A DNA stretch of 64,000 nucleotides from Paenibacillus paridis (GTDB lineage Bacteria > Bacillota > Bacilli > Paenibacillales > Paenibacillaceae): the NCBI RefSeq assembly GCF_006345825.1, contig NZ_VCIX01000092.1, forward strand, positions 62,001 through 126,000, given 5' to 3'. Each line of letters starts with the position of its first letter. The stretch's first letter is position 1. Shown here one piece after another: positions 9,385 through 18,595 of the stretch. Position numbers and translations under genes: made by a program. Below the pieces are notes generated by a model. The model saw only the letters and a program-made list of their open reading frames with translations, was not told the DNA's origin and did not search any database.

Positions 9385-10683
9385 ATGATGAAAAAATGGA
9401 TAGGTGGAGCAGTGTCGTTATTGCTTTTACTGTGCCTTGTCATTTCAGGCTGTTCCAGCAAGAATAGCGAAGCGGCAGGGGGCGAGGCGGCATCCGATGA
9501 GAAACAAGTGGATCTGACGCTGCTCAGCAGCTGGAGCACGGATACGGAGCGCGGTAAAGCGCTGCAAACGGTAGTCGAGAATTTCAACAAGGAAAATGAG
9601 AACAAAATTAAAGTTACCGTGGATATTAACCCGGATTGGCCTGCGCTGCAGCAGAAAGTCAAAACGATGATTGCTGCGGGCCAGACGCCAGACATCTTTA
9701 ACTATAATTTCAACCCTAATGATCTCTCACGCCAAAAGTCAGGCAAATTGCTGAATCTGACGGAGTATATGGATGACGCATGGAAGTCGCGTTTTACGGA
9801 GCAGGATTTGCAAGCCATGACTGTGGACGGGGAATTGACATCGATTCCGTTTGAGAAAGCGGGCATTCTGTTTTACTATAACAAGGATTTGTTCGCGAAA
9901 GCCGGAATCGAAGCATTCCCGACGACATGGGATGAATTTTTTGATGTTTGCGAGAAGCTGAAGGATGCGGGCATTACGCCAATCTCGCTCATGACTGCCG
10001 ATGATGCATGGCATGCGACTAATGCATTCACGTACCTAGCAGCAAGCTTGGGAGGGACAAGCGTATTTGACGCTGGCAAGTCTCTCGACACGCCTGAAGT
10101 CGTGAAAGCGGCTGAATATATGAAGAAACTCTTTGGATACACGACAGCTGATGCGCTTGGCGGCAACTATTCGGTGAGCAGCAACAACTTCCTTACGGGC
10201 AGCACGGCTATGATTATTGATGGCCCATGGCTGATTGGATCTATTAGTGAAGAGCTCTCGCCTTCCATTGCAGTTGCGGCTAGCCCAACGTTTGGCGATG
10301 GCAAGGTACAGCCAGGGTTTACCGTGACGGACACGTACACGCCTTGGTCATCGGGCAAGAAGAACTCCAAGGAAAAAGAAGAGGCAGCGGTTGCCTTTCT
10401 GAAATACATGACATCGGAAGAAAGCTCCAAAATCTTTACACTGGAAGGCAGCATCCTGCTCTCCACTAAGCTTACTTTAACGGAAGAAGAAACTACGCAG
10501 GCGGGACCTATTTTAGGCCAATACATCAAGACAAACAGCGAAGCGCCTGAAAGCATTGTCAACCTTGTCCGCAACCTTAAGCCAGCAGCAGCATCCAAGC
10601 TGCCATCGCTTATTGAAGGCATGATGTTTGACCGCTATACGCCAGAACAATTTGTGAAACAGCTGCAAGAGGTTAATCAATAA
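9385..10683 (+). CDS. Sugar ABC transporter substrate-binding lipoprotein (module B)
   Basis: Family 1 solute-binding lipoprotein, 432 aa, with hydrophobic signal and lipobox VISGC, followed by Ser/Lys and Gly/Glu-rich residues. The body shows typical SBP patterns such as AGQTPDIFNYNF and LTGSTAMIIDGPWLIG. The frame extends upstream to 9352, but the paired ATGs at 9385/9388 follow GAAGAAGGGGAGGG and give a normal signal peptide. It starts module B (SBP-permease-permease-regulator-kinase). It is clearly diverged from the module A SBP, so a different ligand is likely; identity unknown. Confidence 0.9.
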   Translation: MMKKWIGGAVSLLLLLCLVISGCSSKNSEAAGGEAASDEKQVDLTLLSSWSTDTERGKALQTVVENFNKENENKIKVTVDINPDWPALQQKVKTMIAAGQTPDIFNYNFNPNDLSRQKSGKLLNLTEYMDDAWKSRFTEQDLQAMTVDGELTSIPFEKAGILFYYNKDLFAKAGIEAFPTTWDEFFDVCEKLKDAGITPISLMTADDAWHATNAFTYLAASLGGTSVFDAGKSLDTPEVVKAAEYMKKLFGYTTADALGGNYSVSSNNFLTGSTAMIIDGPWLIGSISEELSPSIAVAASPTFGDGKVQPGFTVTDTYTPWSSGKKNSKEKEEAAVAFLKYMTSEESSKIFTLEGSILLSTKLTLTEEETTQAGPILGQYIKTNSEAPESIVNLVRNLKPAAASKLPSLIEGMMFDRYTPEQFVKQLQEVNQ

Positions 10684-10690
10684 GCTGATA

Positions 10691-10718
10691 GAGGGGAGGG
10701 AAACCTCTCCTCTGTTTT
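10691..10718 (+). terminator. Intercistronic terminator or attenuator after the module B SBP
   Basis: GAGGGGAGG pairs with CCTCTCCTC, one G-U pair, over a 4-nt loop, followed by GTTTTT. It occupies the same SBP-permease gap as the stem-loop in module A. Confidence 0.75.
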
Positions 10719-10737
10719 TGAAAGGGGCATGTGAACG

Positions 10738-11607
10738 ATGACATCTAGGCAAATCTACCTCTATCTGGCTCCGGCCTTGCTGTTTACGGTTGTCTTTTTT
10801 ATCTTTCCTCTTGCGTATGTATTATTCGTGAGCTTGCAGGAGTGGGATGGACTTAGCGGCATGAATTTTGTCGGCCTTGATAATTTTCGATACCTCTTCG
10901 AAGACGCTGCCTTCAAAACAGCAATGGTGAATACGATGTATTGGATTTTGGCGGGAACTTTGCTGCATACTCCGCTAGGCCTGCTGCTTGCACTCCTCTT
11001 ATTTAGTAAGCCGAAAGGCTGGAAATGGCTGCGGACATTGTTTTTTTTGCCGAATGTCATCTCCACCACAGCGCTTGCCTTTCTATGGTATTTTGTCCTG
11101 CATGTCAGTCTGGGATTAGTCAACAACTCGCTCAAGGGTGTCGGCCTGGAAGCTTGGGCACGCCCCTGGCTTAGCGACCCCAGCACTTCAGTCTTCGCAA
11201 GCATGATTCCCTTTGTGTTATATATCGGTTTTACTATGGTTATTTTCTTAACGCAGATGTCGACGATTTCACCGGAGCTTTACGAGGCTGCTGAAATCGA
11301 TGGAGCTACGAGAGCGCAGATGAATTGGCATATCACGGTGCCGCTGGTGAAAAGCGCAATTGGCATCAATATTATTTTCAATACGGCATTTTGCTTGCGG
11401 ATGTTTGAGTATCCGCTCTTAATGACGGGCGGCGGTCCAGCCGATTCCTCTATGAATATGTCTTTATACATCTATCGTGAGATGATCTCGGCTAATCGCT
11501 ATGGCATTTCCATGGCTGCCGGCCTAATGACGATTCTGATGGGGACGATTGCGATGGGCATTGTTTTTGGCAGCTTGCGCTTGTCGGAGTGGAGGCGGCC
11601 ACGGTGA
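10738..11607 (+). CDS. Sugar ABC transporter permease, MalF/LacF type (module B)
   Basis: Inner-membrane permease, 289 aa, about six hydrophobic segments (first YLYLAPALLFTVVFFIFPLA). The EAA loop reads EAAEIDGATRAQMNWHITVP near residue 183. The ATG at 10738 is preceded by AAAGGGG about 11 bases upstream. Its stop TGA overlaps the GTG start of the following permease (GTGA), a sign of translational coupling and 1:1 subunit synthesis. It forms a heterodimeric channel with the next gene product. Confidence 0.9.
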   Translation: MTSRQIYLYLAPALLFTVVFFIFPLAYVLFVSLQEWDGLSGMNFVGLDNFRYLFEDAAFKTAMVNTMYWILAGTLLHTPLGLLLALLLFSKPKGWKWLRTLFFLPNVISTTALAFLWYFVLHVSLGLVNNSLKGVGLEAWARPWLSDPSTSVFASMIPFVLYIGFTMVIFLTQMSTISPELYEAAEIDGATRAQMNWHITVPLVKSAIGINIIFNTAFCLRMFEYPLLMTGGGPADSSMNMSLYIYREMISANRYGISMAAGLMTILMGTIAMGIVFGSLRLSEWRRPR

Positions 11608-12407
11608 GAGGATTACGCTGGATATTTATTCTGTTGTTTATGATGATTACATTAGTCCCTTTTGTCTGGCTTATTCTGGCATCCTTCAAAACGAATCAGG
11701 AATTATTTTCGGCACCGTTTGCATTGCCGGATAAATGGATGATTGAAAATTATAAAACGGTCCTGACGAGCCATCCGATCCCGCGTTATTTTTTGAATTC
11801 CATCTTTATTGCAATGATATCGACCTTGATTGGTGTTGTACTAGCCACTTTAGTTTCGTATGCCTTTATGTATTCTTTCAAATTTAAGGCAGGCTGGCTG
11901 CTAATCATTACCTTTGGAATATTTATTCCCACCAATGCGTTCATTGTTCCTTATTATTTTATTGTGAACTGGCTGGGATTTTACGATACGCTGCTTGGCG
12001 TAGCTCTTGTTTATGCCGGAGTTTCTTTGCCGCTAAGCATATTAATTGTCAAAACCTATATGGACTCTATTCAGAAAGAAATATTGGAAGCTTCTTTTAT
12101 AGACGGAGCAAGCGTGCATCGCACCTTTATTAGCGTCATTCTGCCAATATCTTATCCGGGAATGACAACAGCAAGCATTTTTCTAATGATTACGGCTTGG
12201 AACGAGCTGCTATTTGCATCTCTGCTTACGCAAAGCGAGGGAACGCGTACTCTCCAGGTGGCTATTCGCTTCTTCTTATCGACATTTTCTGCTAATTATC
12301 CGGTTGCTTTTGCGGCGATGGTAATTGCAGTCATTCCAACTATTGTCATCTATTCGCTGCTAAGCGAGAAAATAATAGGTGGACTAACGGCAGGTGCCGT
12401 GAAATAA
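11604..12407 (+). CDS. Sugar ABC transporter permease, MalG/LacG type (module B)
   Basis: Second permease, 267 aa, with EAA-type loop EASFIDGASVHRTFISVILP and C-terminal IIGGLTAGAVK. Two in-frame GTG codons are possible, 11589 and 11604. The second has GTGGAGG at a good distance and makes a GTGA overlap with the upstream stop, so it is chosen. About six membrane segments. It partners with the preceding permease. The spacing to the response regulator is only about 35 bases, so all of module B is probably one transcript. Confidence 0.88.
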   Translation: MRGLRWIFILLFMMITLVPFVWLILASFKTNQELFSAPFALPDKWMIENYKTVLTSHPIPRYFLNSIFIAMISTLIGVVLATLVSYAFMYSFKFKAGWLLIITFGIFIPTNAFIVPYYFIVNWLGFYDTLLGVALVYAGVSLPLSILIVKTYMDSIQKEILEASFIDGASVHRTFISVILPISYPGMTTASIFLMITAWNELLFASLLTQSEGTRTLQVAIRFFLSTFSANYPVAFAAMVIAVIPTIVIYSLLSEKIIGGLTAGAVK

Positions 12408-12442
12408 TCGATTTGGAAGATAGCTTGAGGAGGATTTGCAGC

Positions 12443-14029
12443 ATGAGGGTATTGATAGTCGACGATGAGGTTGTTATCCGAGACGGACTTCGTACATTAA
12501 TAGACTGGAGTGAAGCTGGTTTTAATGAAGTGCTGGATGCCAGAAATGCATCGGACGCCATTAAAATTATTGAATATAAGAAGCCCGAAGTGGTACTGAC
12601 GGACATTTTTATGCCAGGCATGTCGGGACTCGATTTTGCCAAAACGATTCGGGATCAATATCCGGACATTCGGTTTGTCATTCTGAGCGGGTATGAGAAA
12701 TTCGAATATGCGAAGCGAGCGGTAGAAATAGGTGTCGCAAAATATTTGGTTAAGCCTATATTCCCGGAAGAATTAAAGGAAACGATTGAAGAGCTAAGGG
12801 ATGAAATTCTGCTGGAGCATCAAGCGAAAAATTGGAATGAGATGGCCCAAATCCGCTTGGAGGAATATAAGCCTATTATTGCGGAAAAGTTTTGGAGCGA
12901 CTTGCTCTCCGGCACATTGTCGTCCACCGGTATGATTGAGGGGCGAGCGGAGACTGCGGATATATCTCTTGCCTATTCTTCGTATACTTGCCTCGCAATC
13001 GAGATTTGCAATGTGGAGAGCCTGATGGAAAATGAAGGGGAGCGTGAGCTGTGGCTGAACCGCTTCTCTATTCGTAAGGTTATTGAGGAATTGAATACGG
13101 ACAGCGTCGTTTATATTTACGATCATTCCGAAGCGGTGTTGCTTTGCGTGATGGCGGGTGCTGCCAGCACGGAAGTTTGGAAGAAAACAGCGGATATGAT
13201 CAAGCGCACGCTTAAAATCGATATCAATATTGGCGTAGGCAGCTGCTGCCAAGACATTTCCGAGGTTTGGTCTTCTTCGCTGGAAGCTCTTGACAGCGTG
13301 AAGTATTTGGCTGTTTTGGAGCAGACAGGCTTTATTCGCTTTGAGGATATACCAGCATGGAAGAAGGATCATGTGGAATATCCTTATGATGAAGAGAAGC
13401 AATTGCTTGAAATTTTGCGCTACCGCGACCAAATTAATGAACAGGCAATGGACAATTTCATAGATATGGTCATGCAGCAAAATCCATCGCCGCAAATGCT
13501 GCGATTGACTTGCGTGCAGCTGCTTGGAGCGGTCTATCGGCTGGTTGACGAATATGGCATTGATTCGGTTCCGACCTTCAATCAAAGCGTATCTCGCCTA
13601 AACGCCCTGTCTTCTTATACGCGGATTCAAAAGGAATTTATCGCGCTGTTTACGGATATTATCGCTTGGAGAAGCACGCATCACGCCAGCTTTGTGAGCC
13701 AGTTGGTTGACGGAGCTGTGCAAATTATTACGAACCGCTATCATGATGCGAATCTAAGCGTAGCTTCTATCGCGCAAACGGTTTGCATTTCGCCTAACTA
13801 TCTATCGCGTATTTTTCATCAACAGATGGGCAAAACCTGCGTAGAGTTCATGACTGAATGCCGTTTGGAAGAAGCGAAGAAGCTTCTTCAGTTAACTAAC
13901 CATAAGAATTATGAAATTGCAGAGAAGGTTGGTTATGCCAACGCTCATTATTTTAGCTCTATGTTCAAGAAGAATGTCGGCTTGTCCCCGAGCGGATACC
14001 GCGAACGCCATCAGGAGACCGAAAGCTGA
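12443..14029 (+). CDS. YesN-type response regulator with AraC DNA-binding domain (module B)
   Basis: Response regulator of 528 aa. The receiver starts MRVLIVDDEVVIRDG, with phospho-acceptor D54 in VVLTDIFMPGMSG and switch Lys in YLVKPIFP. The C-terminal AraC domain (about 425-525) contains VASIAQTVCISPNYLSRIFH and AEKVGYANAHYFSSMFKK. The upstream in-frame codon at 12413 is less likely than the ATG at 12443, which has GAGGAGG ten bases before it. Here the regulator precedes the kinase, the reverse of module A. Its stop overlaps the kinase ATG by one base. Confidence 0.9.
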   Translation: MRVLIVDDEVVIRDGLRTLIDWSEAGFNEVLDARNASDAIKIIEYKKPEVVLTDIFMPGMSGLDFAKTIRDQYPDIRFVILSGYEKFEYAKRAVEIGVAKYLVKPIFPEELKETIEELRDEILLEHQAKNWNEMAQIRLEEYKPIIAEKFWSDLLSGTLSSTGMIEGRAETADISLAYSSYTCLAIEICNVESLMENEGERELWLNRFSIRKVIEELNTDSVVYIYDHSEAVLLCVMAGAASTEVWKKTADMIKRTLKIDINIGVGSCCQDISEVWSSSLEALDSVKYLAVLEQTGFIRFEDIPAWKKDHVEYPYDEEKQLLEILRYRDQINEQAMDNFIDMVMQQNPSPQMLRLTCVQLLGAVYRLVDEYGIDSVPTFNQSVSRLNALSSYTRIQKEFIALFTDIIAWRSTHHASFVSQLVDGAVQIITNRYHDANLSVASIAQTVCISPNYLSRIFHQQMGKTCVEFMTECRLEEAKKLLQLTNHKNYEIAEKVGYANAHYFSSMFKKNVGLSPSGYRERHQETES

Positions 14030-15735
14030 TGCGGACGATCCGCTCGCAGATGATGCTGTTTTTTTCTTTGTTGATTCTCATTCCAATCATCATAAGCTGC
14101 ACAAACCTGTATTACTCCCTGCAAAGCTATTTGAAGGAAAGTTATATGAGGCAGCAGGATCAATCGATTAACAACTTAGCCTCCGAACTCAACGATTGGC
14201 GATTTCAGCTGGAGGAGCTGTCTTTGCTGTTATTTGGCGATAAGCGAATTCAACAATTTCTATCTCATCCGAATACGGAACGCTCGGGAGAGCAGCTTGA
14301 GCGGGCGATCGAATTTAGGCAGGCTATGCAGACTTATGGTGGGACGCGAAAGGTTGAATACTCCATTTATATAGCCCGTATGAACGGTACGATTTATGGG
14401 GATGGACTCGTTTCAAAAATAGATAACTATATCAATTCCCGAATGGCTGAAGCAGCGAAATACAAAGGAACGGCAGTATGGGAATACGTGGACGAACTGG
14501 ATACAGTCGTGTTGTACCGGCAAATTAACAATAATGAAGTGGATTTGAAAAATCCGATCGGTTATCTGTTTCTGTTCATTGACACTAGCGATCTGGAAAA
14601 AACGATAGCCAGATACAAAGTAGATAATTATCAGCAGTATGCGGTGTACAATAACGATAGAACATTTGAAATTCGAACGGATACGCAAAAGAATCGCATA
14701 ATGGTTCATGATTGGAAGGACCTAGGCAACGAGCTTCTGCATAAGGCGTTTGAAAACAACGAAGATTACGTCACGTTTGTAGAGCCGCGTTCCGATTGGA
14801 CAATCGTATCCTGGATATCAAAAAAAGATATTTTGCGGCCTGCACGCGATTTGTTTTTTGGCATTCTATTTATCGCTTTTGTGCTCATTTTGTTTTGCGT
14901 GTTTATGGTTCTATTTCTGTCCCATCGCATTACTAAGCCATTACATAAGGTCCAGCAGCAAATGAAGCTGATAGGGGAAGGGATTTTTTTGTTCAAAATG
15001 CCAGTGGTTCGAAATGATGAGGTAGGCGAACTCGCGACGGCCATGAATCGAATGTCCGATGAGATTTTAAGTCTTATTCAGAAGAACCGCGAGGAGGAGG
15101 CTAAACGCAGACTTCTTCAATTGCAGACGCTGGAATATCAGATTAACCCGCACTTCCTCTACAATACGCTTGATTCCGTTAACATGCTGGCACGCAAGCA
15201 CAAGGATCCCATTATCGCCGACATCGTCACGTATCTCTCCCGCTTGTTCCGAATTGGCTTGAACCAGGGACGCGAATTAATTACGGTGAAGGAAGAGGTT
15301 CGCCATGTCACCTATTATTTGAAAATACAGGAAATCCGATTTGCCGGCCAACTATTCTGGGATGTGGATTTGGATGATCAGCTCGCTGAGGTCAAAATGA
15401 TTAAATTTATTTTGCAGCCGCTTGTCGAGAATAGTATCAATCATGGAATACGCAGACGCGAGACGCCGGGGCATATACATATCCGTGTATCAAAGAATGA
15501 AGAGTGCTTTTTGCTCGAAGTGGAGGATGACGGCATTGGGATGTCTCCCGAGCAGCTGGATCGCATTCAGCAATCGCTTGAGGAGGATAATAGCAACGAG
15601 GAGCAGGATCATGGCTTTGGCCTGCGTAATGTTCATCAACGGCTGCAGCTGCATTACGGGCTTCCTTACGGGCTTCAATTCAAAAGCGTAGAAGGAAAAG
15701 GAACGACGGTAAGCGTAAAGTTGCCGATAAAATAG
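14029..15735 (+). CDS. YesM-type sensor histidine kinase (module B)
   Basis: Sensor kinase, 568 aa. TM1 is at residues 6-28 (MLFFSLLILIPIIISCTNLYY), the extracellular sensor region at about 30-275, TM2 at about 280-303 (LFFGILFIAFVLILFCVFMV), then HAMP, the phospho-His segment QINPHFLYNTLD (H375), and HATPase_c motifs LQPLVENSINHG and DDGIGM. It overlaps the preceding regulator gene by the TGATG junction. It should form a pair with that regulator and control module B. No terminator with a T-run is evident in the 96 bases that follow. Confidence 0.9.
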   Translation: MRTIRSQMMLFFSLLILIPIIISCTNLYYSLQSYLKESYMRQQDQSINNLASELNDWRFQLEELSLLLFGDKRIQQFLSHPNTERSGEQLERAIEFRQAMQTYGGTRKVEYSIYIARMNGTIYGDGLVSKIDNYINSRMAEAAKYKGTAVWEYVDELDTVVLYRQINNNEVDLKNPIGYLFLFIDTSDLEKTIARYKVDNYQQYAVYNNDRTFEIRTDTQKNRIMVHDWKDLGNELLHKAFENNEDYVTFVEPRSDWTIVSWISKKDILRPARDLFFGILFIAFVLILFCVFMVLFLSHRITKPLHKVQQQMKLIGEGIFLFKMPVVRNDEVGELATAMNRMSDEILSLIQKNREEEAKRRLLQLQTLEYQINPHFLYNTLDSVNMLARKHKDPIIADIVTYLSRLFRIGLNQGRELITVKEEVRHVTYYLKIQEIRFAGQLFWDVDLDDQLAEVKMIKFILQPLVENSINHGIRRRETPGHIHIRVSKNEECFLLEVEDDGIGMSPEQLDRIQQSLEEDNSNEEQDHGFGLRNVHQRLQLHYGLPYGLQFKSVEGKGTTVSVKLPIK

Positions 15736-15831
15736 GCTTATGCGAAAATCGAATTGCCAAATCCCATAGAATGATATAACATGATATATTAATAGGGATT
15801 AATGAAATGGACGCAGAGAAGAGGGCCGCAT

Positions 15832-16986
15832 ATGAATGAAACGTCATCCAAACCCATGTATGAGAAAATATTTGAAGCGGTGAAAAATCAGATATTGACA
15901 AAGGTTTATGCTGTAGGCGAACGAATCCCTTCAGAGAAGGAATTGGCAGAAGACTATAAAGTCAGCCGAATCACGAGCAAGAAGGCCCTTGAGCTGCTGA
16001 CGAATGAGCGGTTAATTGTAAGGAAGCCGGGGAGAGGATCTTTTGTAGCTGATCCCGATACCGATTTTGTGACTGTAAATGTGCCTGCTCAAGCTGTGCC
16101 GTCGGCGCTTGCTTCCGATATGACAACCATCGGGCTCGTTATTACCGATTTTGGCAACAGCTACGGCACGGGACTGATCTACGGCATGGAGGAGGCATCG
16201 AGAGAGCATGATTGCTTTCTCGTATTGCGCCGGTCATTTGGCGTACCGGCGAATGAAGAGCTGTCTATCCAGAAGCTGCTGCATTTAGGTGTGGATGGAC
16301 TGATTGTTTTCCCGGCACAGGGTGAGTATTTTAATGAGGAAATTTTGAAGCTGGTGATCGGACGTTTTCCGCTTGTATTGATTGACAGGCATTTGAAAGG
16401 AGTCTCTGCCGCGTCCATTAGCACGGATAATGCAGCAGCAGCCCGGAAAGCGACTGCGTATTTGTTCGAGCTTGGCCATCGCCACATTTCCTTTCTTTCG
16501 CCGCCGCCTACCGATACGACTGCGGTTGAAGATCGAATTGAAGGCTTTATACAGGCGCATGCCGAACATGGCATTGCGGTAGACCGGGAGTTGTGGGTCA
16601 ATGATCTCCTCTCGACCTTGCCTAATTCATTCAGCGGAAACAAGATCGAGCAGGATATCGAGAAGCTTATGGTTCATCTGCAAAGCCATCCTGAAATAAC
16701 GGCGATGTTCGCAATTGAATATAACATCGCGCTGCTTGCCAAAGCGGCAGTCGAGCGATTGGGCTTGCGAATTCCCCAGGACATTTCCATTATCTGCTTC
16801 GACAGTCCGCCAACCGGCCTTGGCGGTGGATACGCTTTTACGCATATTAGGCAAAATGAAGAGGAGATGGGACGCCTCGCCGTCGGCCATGTCTTAAGCA
16901 TTATGCAAGGGAAAACAGTGCCCAATAAAATGATGCTTGAAGCGGAACTAATTATCGGCGATTCAACGGACCATGCAAATAAGTGA
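15832..16986 (+). CDS. GntR/LacI-type transcriptional repressor (AraR-like architecture), module C
   Basis: Regulator of 384 aa. An N-terminal GntR winged helix-turn-helix (about residues 8-75, with YAVGERIPSEKELAEDYKVS) is fused to a LacI/ribose-binding-like effector domain (about 98-380; TIGLVITDFG, GVDGLIVFPAQG, ELGHRHISFLSPP). This is the AraR architecture, in which sugar binding releases the operator. The frame opens at 15802, but the ATG at 15832 has AGAAGAGGG upstream. A terminator follows, then a promoter with two near-identical 13-bp sites around its -10 element. The gene therefore probably represses the SBP-permease-GH76 operon until a mannan-derived sugar appears. The inducer is inferred from context. 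Confidence 0.88.
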   Translation: MNETSSKPMYEKIFEAVKNQILTKVYAVGERIPSEKELAEDYKVSRITSKKALELLTNERLIVRKPGRGSFVADPDTDFVTVNVPAQAVPSALASDMTTIGLVITDFGNSYGTGLIYGMEEASREHDCFLVLRRSFGVPANEELSIQKLLHLGVDGLIVFPAQGEYFNEEILKLVIGRFPLVLIDRHLKGVSAASISTDNAAAARKATAYLFELGHRHISFLSPPPTDTTAVEDRIEGFIQAHAEHGIAVDRELWVNDLLSTLPNSFSGNKIEQDIEKLMVHLQSHPEITAMFAIEYNIALLAKAAVERLGLRIPQDISIICFDSPPTGLGGGYAFTHIRQNEEEMGRLAVGHVLSIMQGKTVPNKMMLEAELIIGDSTDHANK

Positions 16987-17013
16987 TACCCCTGATTTCG
17001 GGGTATTTTTTTT
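16986..17013 (+). terminator. Terminator of the GntR/LacI-type regulator gene
   Basis: ATACCCC pairs with GGGGTAT over a 7-nt loop, followed by eight Ts. It separates the regulator transcript from the operon promoter. Confidence 0.8.
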
Positions 17014-17030
17014 GTAGTTACAGTCACTAT

Positions 17031-17043
17031 ATTAGTATATCAG
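17031..17043 (+). promoter_or_regulatory. Upstream operator half of the module C promoter
   Basis: ATTAGTATATCAG. Its inverted copy, 12 of 13 bases identical, lies over the -10 at 17090-17102; centres are 59 bp apart. The likely ligand is the GntR/LacI-type repressor encoded just upstream, possibly with looping. Confidence 0.55.
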
Positions 17044-17070
17044 CTTGAAAAATGTCGAAATATAATTATA

Positions 17071-17099
17071 TTGACATAAACACAGCATACTAATATACT
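17071..17099 (+). promoter_or_regulatory. Sigma-A promoter of the module C operon
   Basis: TTGACA at 17071-17076 and TATACT at 17094-17099 with an ideal 17-bp spacer. Transcription would start near 17106, leaving a leader of about 107 nt before the SBP gene. Confidence 0.75.
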
Positions 17100-17102
17100 A
17101 AT
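17090..17102 (-). promoter_or_regulatory. Operator overlapping the -10 of the module C promoter
   Basis: The plus strand reads CTAATATACTAAT, whose reverse complement ATTAGTATATTAG matches the upstream site at 12 of 13 positions. Its overlap with the -10 hexamer implies repression by steric block. Confidence 0.55.
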
Positions 17103-17105
17103 CTC

Positions 17106-17120
17106 ATGAAAGCGTTTGCT
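17106..17120 (+). promoter_or_regulatory. cre box at the start of the module C transcript
   Basis: ATGAAAGCGTTTGCT fits the catabolite-responsive consensus WTGNAANCGNWNNCW at every defined position. It lies at the predicted start site, where CcpA binding would block transcription when preferred sugars are present. Confidence 0.65.
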
Positions 17121-17212
17121 GTTTTCGTTTTGAAGCTGGAAGATGCCCGTTGGTTACTGGAGGGTCACCTCTATAACATAGCCAAGATAAATGATAAAAG
17201 GGAGGCACAGCA

Positions 17213-18526
17213 ATGAAAATGAAAAAATGGTTGATGACGTTGACAGCAATGATGCTCGTAACTAGCCTTATCGCCGGGTGCGCTGGCAACAACGCGGGAG
17301 AGAAAAATAAGGGGAATTCGATGACGGAAGAAGGCACTTCCAAATCCGGTAAGCCGGTTGAGCTTACTTTTTGGGGAGATTGGGGGGGCGAGGGCCAAGC
17401 CCAGTTTGAAACCATGGTGGATGCTTTTAATAAATCGCAAACGAAAATCCGGGTCAAGTATGTATTGCAGCAGGATATGATTACGAAATTTCTAACCGCT
17501 GCGACCTCAGGCGGTTCGCCTGACGTACTCTTCTGGGATCGCTGGAGAACTTCGCTGTATGCTCCAAAAAATGTTCTCCATCCGATCGACGAATATATGG
17601 AGCGGGACGGCATCATGCGTGATGATTATTACGAGGAATCATTGAAGGAGCTTTCCCTCGGCGACAAGCTCTACGGCCTCCCTTTGACCGTGGATGCAAG
17701 AGCGCTTTTCTATAATAAAAAGCTACTTGCCGAAGCGGGCATAGAGCCTCCGAAGACCTGGGATGAGCTTGCGGACGCTGCAGCCAAGCTGACGAAATGG
17801 AACGGCAGCAAGCTTGAAGTAGCAGGCTTTTCACTAGGCGACGTTGGATTATTCAACATGTACTTGCAGCAGGCCGGGGGGCAAATGATCACAGAGGACG
17901 GTAAAACCAATTTCAACAATGAGCAAGGAAAACAGGTTTTGAACTATTGGGACCGTTTGCTTAACCAGGATAAGGTGTACAAGGTCGGGTTTGAGCAAGG
18001 CCTTGGGGAAGGACAGGACGCCTTCGTAACGGGGAAGCTTGCTATGCAGTTTACAGGACCTTGGATGCTCAGCACTTATAAAAAATACGGAAAAGATTTG
18101 GAATTCGGAATTGTGCCGCCGCCGGCAGGCCCGAATGGGGACAAAGGAAGCGTCATGGGCGGATTCGGCCTAGTTATACCAGAGGGCGCTAAGCATAAAG
18201 AGGAGTCATGGGAGTTTATCAAATGGTGGCTGGCGAATAAAGACAATGCATTGCTGTGGGCGAAAACTAGCTTGAACATTCCGGGCTACAAACCGGCGCT
18301 GGAGGACCCTTTCTTCAAGGATGATCCGCTCTGGCAGCCATTTATGGAAACGCTTGATTTTGCCAAGGTACGCCCTAAGCATCCGGGTTACTCTGTTATG
18401 GAAGGCGACGCGTTGACGCCAAACCTGCAGTTGTTCCAGCAAAACAAGCAAAGCATTGACGATACGCTGAAGAAAGCCCAGGAGCAGGGCGACAAGCTGC
18501 TGAAGGATAACAGCGAAGTGAAATAG
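17213..18526 (+). CDS. Sugar ABC transporter substrate-binding lipoprotein (module C, mannan-linked)
   Basis: Family 1 solute-binding lipoprotein, 437 aa, signal peptide with lipobox LIAGC and a short polar linker. Typical SBP features include ELTFWGDWGGEGQAQ at the start of the mature domain, SGGSPDVLFWDRW and GKLAMQFTGPWMLS. The ATG at 17213 follows AAAGGGAGG. It is the first gene behind the operator/cre promoter and is followed by two permeases and two GH76-like enzymes. The inferred ligand is therefore an alpha-1,6-mannan fragment. Ligand identity is inference from neighbours. Confidence 0.9.
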   Translation: MKMKKWLMTLTAMMLVTSLIAGCAGNNAGEKNKGNSMTEEGTSKSGKPVELTFWGDWGGEGQAQFETMVDAFNKSQTKIRVKYVLQQDMITKFLTAATSGGSPDVLFWDRWRTSLYAPKNVLHPIDEYMERDGIMRDDYYEESLKELSLGDKLYGLPLTVDARALFYNKKLLAEAGIEPPKTWDELADAAAKLTKWNGSKLEVAGFSLGDVGLFNMYLQQAGGQMITEDGKTNFNNEQGKQVLNYWDRLLNQDKVYKVGFEQGLGEGQDAFVTGKLAMQFTGPWMLSTYKKYGKDLEFGIVPPPAGPNGDKGSVMGGFGLVIPEGAKHKEESWEFIKWWLANKDNALLWAKTSLNIPGYKPALEDPFFKDDPLWQPFMETLDFAKVRPKHPGYSVMEGDALTPNLQLFQQNKQSIDDTLKKAQEQGDKLLKDNSEVK

Positions 18527-18550
18527 ATAACCGTAAACGTTTGAAAAAAA

Positions 18551-18574
18551 GAAAGGGAGCTGACCCTCCCTTTC
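18551..18574 (+). other. Intercistronic stem-loop after the module C SBP
   Basis: Perfect 9-bp stem GAAAGGGAG / CTCCCTTTC with a 6-nt loop and no T-run. It is more likely an mRNA 3'-end stabiliser or processing site than a full terminator. It sits in the SBP-permease gap, as do the stem-loops of modules A and B. Confidence 0.6.
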
Positions 18575-18595
18575 TCCCATGAAGGGGGAGTTTCT

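Noticed and set aside
18531-18546. Possible cre box CCGTAAACGTTTGAA after the module C SBP
   Set aside because: Two key positions of the cre consensus are missing, and its position inside an operon gap does not suggest promoter control.
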